From NCBI RefSeq assembly GCF_020283565.1, contig NC_060059.1, positions 42,152,338 through 42,216,337 of the forward strand: DNA of 64,000 nucleotides, read 5' to 3'. Source of the DNA: Trifolium pratense (Eukaryota; Streptophyta; Magnoliopsida; Fabales; Fabaceae). The position numbers and the translations under genes are program-made. The notes beneath the pieces are model-generated. The model ran no database searches. It was not told the DNA's origin and saw only the letters and a program-made list of their open reading frames with translations. Positions 34,153 to 46,700 of the stretch are shown here, piece after piece (the first letter of the stretch is position 1; each line of letters begins with the position of its first letter).

Positions 34153-35940
34153 AGTGCCTTGAAGGATTACAAATGCAAATATTATCAAAACCAGATAATT
34201 GGAGAGAGTTAGAGGGGGGGGGGGGAAGGAAAGTCCTTGAGAAGGGGCAGATTTGAGATGCCTGAGCACACGGTTTGCAGCATGAAAATGAGATTCAAGA
34301 GGCTGAGAAACATATTGACTAAGCTGCTGAACTGAAAATGCTATATCTGGCCTGGTATGAGTAAGATAAAGAAGCCGACCACAAATCTTCTGTAGGCAGA
34401 ATTATCAGAGTAAGGAGGGCTACCTTCATTGGTGAGCTTAGTGGAAGGGTTACATGGTGTTGTGGCAGGTTTAGTAGCAAGTTTACCATTATCATTAAGT
34501 AATTCCAAAGTGTATTTTCTTTGGTTGAGGGAAATACCATCCTTGGTACGAGCAACTTCAAGACCAAGAAAGAATCTCAAAGGGCCAAGATCTTTTACTT
34601 TAAACCGACTATCCAAAGTCTGCTTGACAAAATGAATTTCAGACATTGAGTTACCAGTCAATACAATATCATCTACATACACTAACAATGCAGTGAAAGT
34701 AGAATCAGAAGCTTTCACAAAGAGTGAGTGATCAGCTTGAGATTGAGAATATCCGAGGGAAATTAAGGTTGTAGTAAGCTTGCTTTAAACCATAGAGAGA
34801 ATTGTTCAGTCTGCACACTTTATTGGAACAGACAGAATTTGGGATTTCAAAACCAGGGGGTAAAGACATATATACCTCCTCATTTAATTCGCCATGCAAA
34901 AATGCATTATTAATGTCCAATTGTTCTAAAAACCATCCTTTAGCAGCAGCTAAGGCAAGTAAGACTCTAACAGTGGTTAACTTAGCCACAGGGTTGAAGG
35001 TCTCAAAATAATCAACCCCCTCCATTTGAGTAAAGCCTTTAGCATCAAGGCAAGCTTTATAGCGCTCAATGGTGCCATCAGCATGGTATTTAATCCGATA
35101 GACCCAACGACATCCAATAGGGGTTTTTCCTGCAGGAAGGTCAACAATAGTCCAGGTTTTGTTCAAAGAAAGTGCATTAAGCTCTGCTTGCATAGCCTTT
35201 TGCCAACATTCATGTTTAGAGGCTTGAATAAAGGTTTTGGGTTCAGGGTTAGTAGTAACTGAGAGGCAGAAATTTTTATAAGAAGAAGAACAATTATTAT
35301 AGGACAAAACAGAAGATAAAGGATAAGCAACAGCAGTATTAATACCTGAAGATGAATTAGTGCAGCTAGTATATTCGCAATGGTAATCTTGCAAGTGACT
35401 TGGTCTATTTATAATTCTGGTAGAATGCTTAAGGGGTTGAGTAGGAGGCAAAGGAGAGGAAGCCGGAGAAGGCTCACTAGGATTACTAGGAGAAGACATA
35501 TGTGGTACAATGGAAATGTTGGGAGGGTGGAACTGCCAGGTGAAGATAAAGTTGAATCAAGAGTGGGAGTAGTCAAGTTATTTTCGACAGGGAGAGAATA
35601 AAAAAGAAAGGCAGAATTGGTGGTGGATAAAGGGACAGGACAGGTATAGTATGATTAGTGTTTAAGGATGAATGAAAAGGAAAATGAAGTTCATAAACGA
35701 TGACATTTCTAGAAATGAACAGTTGATGAGATGACAAATCATAGAGGATGTATCCTTTGACACCCTCTTTATAGCCAATGAAATCTTCCTTATGAGCTCT
35801 ATAGTCAAATTTCGTCCTATGTGTGTGTAAAGTGGAGGCATAACATAAACAACCAAAAGTTTTAAGATGTAAGAAGACAGGCGGTTTATTGTAAAGAATC
35901 TCATAAGGAGATTTGTTTCATATGAGACAATAGTCATTTT
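34153..35940 (-). pseudogene. Ty1/Copia polyprotein fragment (integrase C-terminal part to RNase H start)
   Basis: Minus-strand remnant of a Copia retrotransposon. From high to low coordinates: the integrase C-terminal block (SPYEILYN, KTFGCLCYA, KFDYRAHK, FIGYKEGVKGY) at 35690-35920; a Ser/Pro-rich linker; the reverse transcriptase core from 35300 to 34740 (WVYRIKYHADGTIERYKA, QLDINNAFLHG, SLYGLKQA); the YVDD catalytic box at about 34677; and the start of the RNase H linker near 34350. Frameshifts break it between 34718 and 34740, near 34380 and near 35500-35700. No LTRs, primer site or gag are attached. A run of 13 G at 34213-34225 lies in its tail. It cannot transpose. Confidence 0.88.
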
Positions 35941-35988
35941 TGAAATATATGAGATTTGTTTCCTTATGACATTTTCATAAGGAGATTT

Positions 35989-37498
<1,510 letters not shown>

Positions 37499-37930
37499 TC
37501 AATGGCTATCGAAATAACACCTGAAATGTCATGATTAGCAGAATGTCAATCATTCTGGTATCGGCCGTTAAGGAAGGTTCGCTTCTATGAATGTTGAACA
37601 GTGGGAGGCGACTTTGGGCCTTCGCCCATTTTGGGCCAAGTTCGGCGCATCAGATAAGGATATCCTCGGTGATTGGGCCTTGGATCCAGTCCAGAACACT
37701 GCTTATTATGACTGGTACAAATGGTTAAATATTCTAGTGTGATTTTAAGTTTTAATTTAAAATTATGCAATTGATAAATTACATAAATTTTAATAGTTCT
37801 CTCCGTCTTATGTGTGTGCAGGCTAAATAGTCAAAATTTTCACTGCTTTAACACTTGAAGTGAAAAGCATAGCAAAAACTACTACTCCTATGAATATGAT
37901 GTTTAAAAGATCACGACATGATTATGATGA
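37499..37930. other. Unit-2-specific insert of unknown origin
   Basis: Sequence between the end of repeat X and the resumption of unit-1 similarity at about 37931 (AATTCCACAACA). It is richer in G+C than its surroundings and contains the 51-codon frame listed separately. No transposon ends were found. Confidence 0.5.
37587..37742 (+). CDS. Unrecognised 51-residue open frame (gene fragment?)
   Basis: ATG to TGA encodes 51 residues with a non-random composition, rich in Trp (six), Asp and Gly (MNVEQWEATLG at the start, then LGDWALDP). I do not recognise it. It lies in a G+C-richer insert present only in unit 2, so it may be an exon carried in by a transposon or during the local rearrangement. 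No splice sites, promoter or partner exons were identified, and an open frame of this length can arise by chance. Confidence 0.25.
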   Translation: MNVEQWEATLGLRPFWAKFGASDKDILGDWALDPVQNTAYYDWYKWLNILV

Positions 37931-38198
37931 ATTCCACAACACCAGTTCCAATATCTTTTCCATATAGTATTTTTAAACTAAAGTTAAATAAAATATAAAT
38001 ATGGTTGTAGTAAAGTTGAAGACATTAAAAGAAATAAATAGCCTCTGATTAAAAAATGGCAATACAAACAACTTTTTTTTTAGTACTCACTCACTCTCAT
38101 TCCCACATATTCAAAACACTTTCCAAATATCATAAAAAAAAAAAAAGTCACAAATTACCCCACATGTGTTGAATTTCCACTAGTTTGCATCACTACTA

Positions 38199-38205
38199 TT
38201 ATAAG
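38199..38205 (+). promoter_or_regulatory. TATA-like box of beta-galactosidase B
   Basis: TTATAAG, the counterpart of the copy A box at 23401. The LTR-like insertion at 38430 separates it further from the coding start. Confidence 0.45.
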
Positions 38206-38429
38206 AAGATAAAGAAAATCACAGACAAAAAACATTAATACAACATTTGTCATAGGTATTGTCATTGTGTTTTTTATTATTAATCAGATTCAAAGTCACA
38301 CTCACTGTGATAACAGAACAAAACAGAACATAACAGAGCAAAACAGAACAACCCATGTTTCTTTTTCGCTCTATTTATTTCTTTTGCTAAACTAAACCAA
38401 ACTTTCATATTCATCTTTTGAATAACTTT

Positions 38430-38655
38430 TGTTACAATATATTATTCTCTATTTATTATAATTGATATTGTAATTATATTAGGAGTAATTAGTCTTTTAT
38501 GTGTAATCATTTTATGTTTCTTTGTCTCCAATCCTATAGTATAAATAGGACCACCTACTTGTACTTCAAATATAACAATGAACACACAAATATTTCTCAT
38601 ATATTCCTGAGTTTCTACATCAATTATAATAAATAGAGAATAATATATAGTAACA
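38430..38655 (+). mobile_element. Solo-LTR-like element in the 5' leader of beta-galactosidase B
   Basis: 226 bp starting TGTTAC and ending GTAACA, with a 5-bp target duplication ACTTT (38425-38429 and 38656-38660). Copy A has only one ACTTT at this place. The interior has TATAAATA at 38540-38547 and leader-like sequence, as in a retrotransposon LTR. Oddly, the outer 38 bp at each end are near-perfect inverted copies with one mismatch, so a fold-back DNA element with 5-bp duplication is an alternative. The insert ends 26 bp before the ATG. Confidence 0.8.
38540..38547 (+). promoter_or_regulatory. TATA box supplied by the LTR-like element
   Basis: TATAAATA inside the insert, 142 bp upstream of the beta-galactosidase B start. 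A transcript starting about 30 bp later would contain a short upstream frame, ATG 38578 to TGA 38610 (10 codons), before the main start codon. Confidence 0.5.
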
Positions 38656-38681
38656 ACTTTCCCTCCATTGTTGAAAAAGCT

Positions 38682-41600
38682 ATGGAAACCAACTCAGTTT
38701 CCAAGCTTCTTTCACTGTTCTTCACTATCTTCTTTCTTGGTTCTGAGTATATTCAATGTAGTGTTACATATGATAGAAAAGCTATTCTCATCAATGGACA
38801 AAGAAGAATCCTCATTTCGGGTTCCATTCATTATCCAAGAAGCACCCCAGAAGTACTTTTCTTGTTTCACTTTTTCACTTAAATTTTTTTCACTCTCTTA
38901 AAAAAAATATTATTTTTTTAAGTGTTTTTGTTTGAAATGTATAGATGTGGGAGGATCTGATTCAGAAAGCTAAAGATGGAGGGTTAGATGTTATTGACAC
39001 TTATGTGTTTTGGAATGTTCATGAACCTTCTCCTAGTAATGTACTATTCTAGAATCTGGATCTTGTTCTGATTAACTTTTAATATTCTCTTAAATTTTCT
39101 TCTTAAGATTTATTCACATTTTTTTTAATTATTTTTATGATGTCTTTTGTTGTAGTACAATTTTGAAGGAAGGTACGATCTAGTACATTTCATAAAGACA
39201 GTGCAGAAAGTGGGTCTGTATGTACATCTTAGAATTGGACCTTATGTTTGTGCTGAGTGGAACTTTGGGTATGTAACATTTAATATTTGGTTTCTTAATG
39301 TATATGTTTTTCTTTTTTAGTCATTGTTTTTTGTGATTTACAATGTCATGTTTTTTTTGTTTGGTGTAGTGGATTTCCTGTTTGGTTGAAGTATGTTCCT
39401 GGAATCAGTTTCAGAACAGATAATGGCCCTTTTAAGGTTGAGTTGTAATTTCAGTTGCTTGAATAGTTTGAATGAAGAAATGTTTAAAATTTTTGAAAAA
39501 AAAAACTTTTTTTTTAGGCTGCAATGGAAGGTTTTACTCAGAAGATTGTTCAGATGATGAAGAATGAAAAGCTATTTCAGTCACAAGGTGGTCCAATAAT
39601 TCTTTCTCAAGTAAGTAGATAATCGCTTTCAAGTTTGACTTTTTTTGGATATAATTTAATTAAGTATTTGTTCAAAAATTGTCTCCTACATGTTGTGAAA
39701 GATCAAGAAAGTGTGGATCTAATCTAACACTTCTAAATTCATGTTAGTAAGATCACTAGTTGAAGATGAAGTATTAACTTTGTTGTGTATGTATACTTGT
39801 GCTGTTGTAATTTGTAGATTGAGAATGAGTATGGCCCACAAGGAAGAGCACTTGGAGCTACTGGTCGTGCATATTCAAATTGGGCTGCAAAAATGGCTGT
39901 TGGATTTGGTACAGGTGTCCCTTGGGTGATGTGTCTGGAAGATGATGCTCCAGATCCAGTGGTGAGTGAGCCTTCTCATGCTCTTACTCGATTTACTCCG
40001 TGCATGATTGAACTGGTGGTCAGTTTGGCAGAATCTTGGTGTGATCCAATGTGATTTGAACAAAATCATGATGTCACTGTGATTTCCTCAAACTCACTGT
40101 TTCCAAAAATGCACTAATTTTACTTTAATTATTATATTCTTCAACGCTTTCTTTATGTTCATTTTCATGATGTCACTGTGATTTCCTCAAACTCACTGTT
40201 TCCAAAAATGCACTAATTTTACTTTAATTATTACATTCTTCAACGCTTTCTTTATGTTCATTTTCATTAGCTTTTAGCAAGTGTCAAATGTGATTTATCC
40301 TATACTTTCCTACAGATAAATGCTTGCAATGGTTTTTACTGTGACAATTTCATTCCCAATAAACCATACAAGCCTAAACTATGGACTGAGTCTTGGAGTG
40401 GCTGGTAAGTTACATATAGCATTGTTTATGAAATTGGTTGTGAAAAAATTGGACACATTTGTCTTAATTCTTTACCATTTTTTGGCTATCAGGTTTTCAG
40501 AATTTGGCGGACCGGTTCCCCAGCGACCGGTTCAGGATTTAGCGTTTGCAGTTGCTCGTTTTATACAAAAGGGTGGCTCTCTTTTTAATTATTACATGGT
40601 TGGTTACCTGATTTATTTCTCAGTTAAACAAAATATATGCTTCATTAACATTAATTTATGAACCATGAGTATTAATCTTGATTAATGGCAAATGATAGTA
40701 CCACGGAGGAACTAATTTTGGACGATCAGCTGGAGGACCATTCATAACTACAAGCTATGACTATGATGCTCCAATTGATGAATATGGTAAGATAATTATA
40801 CTCTCAAAACAACCTAAATATGGTCATTAGCAAATTGTAATTGAGTGATTAAACTGATTTCAGGTTTGTTAAGGGAACCTAAATATGGTCATTTGAAAGA
40901 CCTTCATAAAGCTATCAAGCAATGTGAACATGCTTTGGTTTCTTCAGATCCTAAGGTTACATCATTAGGAGCATATGAACAGGTTAGTTTCCCTATTCCT
41001 CTGATATATAACAACGAAAACAATAAGTTCGCGGCAATAACAATGATTTATGTCTCCAGGCATATGTATTCTCTACAAGAACAACTTGTGCAGCTTTTCT
41101 AGCTAACTATCATTCAAATTCTGCTGCAAAAGTGACCTTCAACAATAGGCACTACGACTTACCTGCTTGGTCGATAAGCATCCTCCCTGATTGTAGAACA
41201 GATGTTTTCAACACTGCAAGAGTAAGAATATTTAAAAGGGCCTTTAAATTTGAATCTGAGTATTTCTTATTGGCATTATCTTTTCCATCAAGTTATTGAT
41301 GATTGGATTGTTATGGTTTCATGAAAGGTGAGGCTTCAACCTTCACAAATACAAATGCTTCCTAGTAATTCTAAATTGCTCTCATGGGAGACCTATGATG
41401 AAGATGTATCTTCACTTGCGGAGAATTCTAAAATCACAGCTTCTGGACTTCTAGAACAGCTAAATGCTACTAGAGACACTAGTGATTATCTGTGGTACAT
41501 AACCAGGTTAGTACACTTTCCTCTAATTTTACAAACAGAAACCAAATCATTTAGCTTTTTCATTTTACTTTCTCAGTTCTATGCAGTTGAAATCTCATTG

Positions 41601-43226
41601 TTTTCTGGTTTTCATTCCACAGTATTGACATAAGTCCATCGGAATCATTTCTTCGTGGAAGGAACAAGCCTAGTATTAGTGTGCACTCCTCTGGCGATGC
41701 CGTCCATGTGTTTATCAATGGGAAATTTTCAGGCACGTAGTTAAACTTGCATTTTTTAACCTTTTTTACAGTGATTGAATCTAATGTAGTTCAACCAAGA
41801 TGAGACGATTCTGTAAGAATTAGTTGGTAACAATCACTCAGTTACAATGAAAGTAGAAACAGTGATCATTAGACTCCTATTTCCTTTTGCAGGCTCGGCT
41901 TTTGGGACAAAGAAAAAGCCAAGTTTCAATTTTAACGGACCTATTGACCTACGAGCTGGAACTAATAAAATAGCACTTCTAAGTGTAGCTGTTGGATTAC
42001 CTGTTAGTACCTTGCTTTTAACTCCAACTTGAATTTGATCAACCATTTGCTAGTCATTAATTTCTTTTGGTTTTTTATTTTCCCAATAGAATGGCGGAAT
42101 CCATTTTGAGTCACGGAAGACAGGAATCACAGGTCCAGTTTTTCTCCATGGTCTTGACCATGCACAGAAAGATTTGACAGGGCAGAAATGGTCATACCAG
42201 GTCAGATGCACCCAAATCTAACTTCTGTATCAGTGTTAAATAGCAGCTATAGCGGTGGTATAACGCTATTGCATAGCAAAATTTGAACAAACCGCTATTA
42301 TTCTGCGATACACTGTTAAGTAAAAAATAATGTGAAATAGCAGCTATAGCGACACTATAGCACTGATGAGTAGCAGAATTTGAACAAACATGTTTCATCA
42401 AATATGAGGAGAAAATGTTTTCTAATTATGGTACCGACAAAAACAGGTTGGCCTAAAAGGAGAAGCTGTGAATTTGGTGTCTCCTAATGGCGTCTCATCT
42501 GTTGATTGGGTGCGAACATCGCTAGCTTCTCAAAACCGGCCACAGTTGAAATGGCACAAGGTAAGAAAGAAAGAAAGAACAGTTACTGGTTTATATATTA
42601 CAATAATAACATCTAATGAAGCCTATAATGAAAAGGTTTTAATCTAATTTGAAACCTGCAGGCTTATTTCAATGCACCTAATGGAATTGAACCATTGGCA
42701 TTGGACATGAGCAGTATGGGAAAGGGTCAAGTATGGATCAATGGACAAAGCATCGGAAGATATTGGATGGTTTATGCAAAGGGTAAATGTAATGGTTGTA
42801 ACTATGCCGGAACATATCGTCAGGGGAAGTGCCAAATTGGTTGCGGACAACCTACCCAACGATGGTATGACACTACGTTTCTTTAAAAGTATGATGCACA
42901 TTTGGTGTCCCGGTGGATTGTCAGAATCACAGTGAGTCACCATGATTTTCAAAAGCTACACTTTGTAGCTAAATAGCTCACCATAATTCTGACAAATCCA
43001 CCATGATACCAAACATGTACGAACCTTATCTCTAGGAAAATGCTACTCACTACTTCAATTTTGCAGGTACCATGTTCCTAGGTCCTGGTTAAAGCCAACA
43101 AATAACTTGCTGGTCGTTTTCGAGGAATTAGGAGGGAATCCTTGGAAAATATCTCTGGTAAAGAGGATAGTGCATACTCCACGAGTTAGTGAATCAAATT
43201 TAATGACTAATACTACACAAGAATGA
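38682..43226 (+). CDS. BGAL: Beta-galactosidase, GH35 (copy B)
   Basis: Tandem paralogue of copy A, probably also a secreted cell-wall beta-galactosidase. Exons: 38682-38852, 38945-39040, 39156-39268, 39370-39436, 39518-39610, 39818-39961, 40316-40404, 40493-40598, 40699-40786, 40864-40982, 41060-41221, 41328-41506, 41623-41732, 41893-42002, 42090-42200, 42447-42560, 42662-42864, 43067-43226. All are in frame, for 744 residues (one Leu fewer in the signal peptide). The signature [13 protein letters not shown] and nucleophile motif WTESW are intact. Two positions that copy A shares with the usual plant sequence differ: MCLEDDAP for MCKEDDAP, and FESR for FESW. Intron 13 again uses a GC donor. 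The promoter/leader carries the LTR-like insertion. Intact but possibly under relaxed or altered selection. Confidence 0.94.
40069..40267. repeat. ~100-bp tandem duplication in beta-galactosidase B intron 6
   Basis: The stretch TGATGTCACTGTGATTTCCT ... TATGTTCATTTTCA occurs twice in succession; copy A has it once. Confidence 0.9.
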
Positions 43227-43788
43227 GAAACCAAATAGCGATCGACAGGGAAACATACAAAGGGGGCATAGTATATATGAAGAATAATAAAAAAAATTAT
43301 ATATGTAGGTGTGGAATTCTATATAGCTTCTATTGGCATTAGCATGATTGATACAGGAGGTGTGTGACCAAGTTCATTTTTAATTTATTCTTTGAACTTG
43401 AGTGTCAATGTAGTATTTACTTGGAAGAGTGAAAATTACAAAATTCAGTATATGTTAAAGTGCTTTTTATGCATTCATGTAATTTGTTTGTATCTAATAT
43501 CTATGAATCTATCTACACTACACATGCAAGCATTATTATTTTGGTGGTTAGCATATTCAATCATCAACCAAAAGGAACCATTTTCATCAACATATTTTAA
43601 TTGACAACCATCAACCATAGGGACCATGACATTTTCATCAAAATATCATAATGCTACAACAAATATCTTATAGTCAACAATCATTTGAAGTAGGCCAATG
43701 CAACAATTTATTTTCAAGCATGATGATAACTCGCAAAACCGACACGAAAATGTTAAATGTATTTATTCATGATCTTTCATATGATACT

Positions 43789-46700
43789 TCAAGCAGTTGC
43801 ATGCTTGGTTACAGCAATTTGAAGTTCTTCCTTCCTAGCACCAACTACTTTTTCCACTTCCTTACCTTCTTTCAAGAACAAGAAGGTTGGCATAGCCTCA
43901 ACAGACCATTCCTCAGCAACACTCTGAAATTAACAGTCCACATAATCTTAACACGTATATAGTAATCATTATTGGCGGAGCCAGAAAACTTAGAGTCTCA
44001 GCAAAATTTCATATGTGACATAATATATAAATAGTCCAACAAAAAAATATCAGTTTTGCCTTAAACTAAACACTAAAAATACCAAACATTTTGGCCAGAA
44101 CCCGGGCAACTGCCCAAACTTGCTGGGCATTGGCTCCGCCCATGGTGATCAATCATAATCTTAAAATGATGTAAACATGTTTCAAAAAACGTTCCTATAA
44201 AATGATCATAACTTGATAAAATATGATAAATTTTGATTTGTTATCTTGAATTAGTTGTGAGTTTGGCAGAATCACACCGTGTAACTGCAATTTTGCAAAA
44301 GCAATAATTTAGAGCTTCAACGGAATCACGTTGCTATTGTGATTTTGTCAGGCACAATGTGATTCTGAACTACATTAAACTTGAAAAATAATAAGGTAAC
44401 ATAGATTAAGATATGATTGTTATACCTTTAATTCATCTACATCCACCTTGAGGAAGATGACTTGAGGTGTCTTCTTAGCAATATCTGCTAGAATTGGAGA
44501 AATAAAACGGCATGGACCACACCATGAAGCAGTAAAATCCACCACAATCTATTATCCAACATTGTAATGCAATTCAATGTAAGTGTACCAATTATGTCAT
44601 TATCACTTATAAACAAGAAAATTAAAGAAAGATATTCAATTAATTTTGATGCTTAGAAAATGTTCCTAAACAAATAAACATAAAGGTGGTTATAAGTTAT
44701 GCAAAACAAAACATGAAGTTGACATTTTGCAATGTCAGTAATTTCAAACAACATAATAAAGATTTAAGAGGCTAATAAATAACATGAAAGGTACGTAACG
44801 CAAAGTCTATTCAACATGCATTCATTAGAAAATTTGAGGAAATAAAAATGGTAAAATAGGTTTTGTTGAAAACACAACTGTACAAGTATTTGATTTTAAA
44901 TTACACATTTATTGTAGGATTCAAAAAATATACATTACCTAGAGAATGGTGCCCTTGTTTAGAGTTTGTTGTATGACACAATTTTTTTTAAAACGACAAA
45001 TATATTATTAACTAGTCTCTATTCAAGACGAACATAGACTAATAAAGAACGAACTACATAACAGAGGCATCGTATATATGCGGAACGCCGAAAATAAAAA
45101 ACCAAAATAAATATTACCTAATCAAGGTCCACTCCTAATCCCATAATGACACAAATAATCATACAAATATTATAAGGAGACTTTGTCTAATGTGCTCAAG
45201 TAAATTAGTCATATATCATACACAAATGTGTTTTATACTATGTCATTAACAAGTCACATATTATATTTGATCTAATGGTTGATTCAATGATAAAAACAAA
45301 TTAGTGCATGGAAAAAAAGGATTCATGATTCTAAAAATTGATATGGAGAAGGCATATGATCGGATCGAGTGGAGCTTCATCAAAGAAACGCTGGTTCTTC
45401 TAAATATCCCTAATAATATTCGAGAATTGATCCAACATTGTATTTCATCCGCCTCTATGAGTATAAACTGGAATGGAGAACCCACTTCTAGTTTTAATTC
45501 CTCTAGAGGGCTTAGACAGGGAGATCCTCTTTCCCCTTATCTTTTTGTTCTTGCTTTAGAAAGATTGAATCATTTTATTCAGGATAGGGTAAATGAAGGT
45601 AGATGGAAACCATTATATTTTGGTAGAGGAGGAGGTCCTAAACTTTCTCATATCTGTTTTGCCGATGATTTAGTCCTGGTGGCTGAAGCAAATATGGATC
45701 AAGTCATTCTTATCAAAGATACTCTAGATAGATTTTGCTTAAATTCTGGTCAGAAAATTAACTTTAATAAATCTAAAGTTTTCTTCTCTAGGAATATCGT
45801 TGATTCTGCTGCTACTATGCTTAGCCATGGTCTAGGAATTGAGAAAACTCGTGATATAGGAATGTATCTAGGTGCCCCTATGATACATCAACGAATTTCT
45901 CGCAATTCTTATACTTTTATTATTGATAAAATGCGAAAGAAATTATCTACTTGGAAAGCTAATAATCTCTCTTTTGCAGGAAGAGTAACTTTAGCGCAGT
46001 CTTCTTTGTCTTGTATTCCAGGTTATGTCATGCAAACAACAAATATTCCCGCTTCAATTTGTGAAGAAGCGGAGAAAATTTGTCGAGACTTTATTTGGGG
46101 TTCAACCAATCAACACCGTAAATGTCATCTTATTTCTTGGGAGAAGATTTGTCGTCCCAAAGAGGAGGGTGGTCTGGGTTTTAGAAATCTCCGGATTTTG
46201 AACCAAGTTTATAAACATAAATTGGCTTGGCAAATGGTTGCGGATCCTGATAAGCTTTGGGTTCAAGTTATGAGAGCCAAATATAATTGTGGTTTCCTGT
46301 CTACCCCTAATATTATTGCTCGAAGTAACTCTTCAAACATTTGGAAAGCTATTGTTAAAGCATGGGAGCATGTCAACCCTCACATCAGATGGGTGATAAA
46401 TGATGGTCATGGAACTCGTTTCTGGAAGGACATTTGGATACCAAATTGTGGTGTCTTGGAGGATCAATACTCAAACCTTATTCCTATGGGTGAAATCGAG
46501 TATTCTGTATCTAGTTATGTGATAGACGGGGATTGGAATTGGAATATGTTGGCCACTCGTCTCCCAGAGTCTATTTGTAATTTGATTGCAAAATTGAAGC
46601 CACCTATTGTTGGAAATAGTGATATCCCTAATTGGAATATATCCACGGATGGAAATTTTAGTATAAATTCAGCTTATGAATTGCTTAGTAGTAATGATAA

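Noticed and set aside
34429..35601. Plus-strand frames across the Copia fragment (34429-34635, 34802-35011, 35026-35262, 35380-35601)
   Set aside because: They are antisense shadows of the minus-strand reverse transcriptase.
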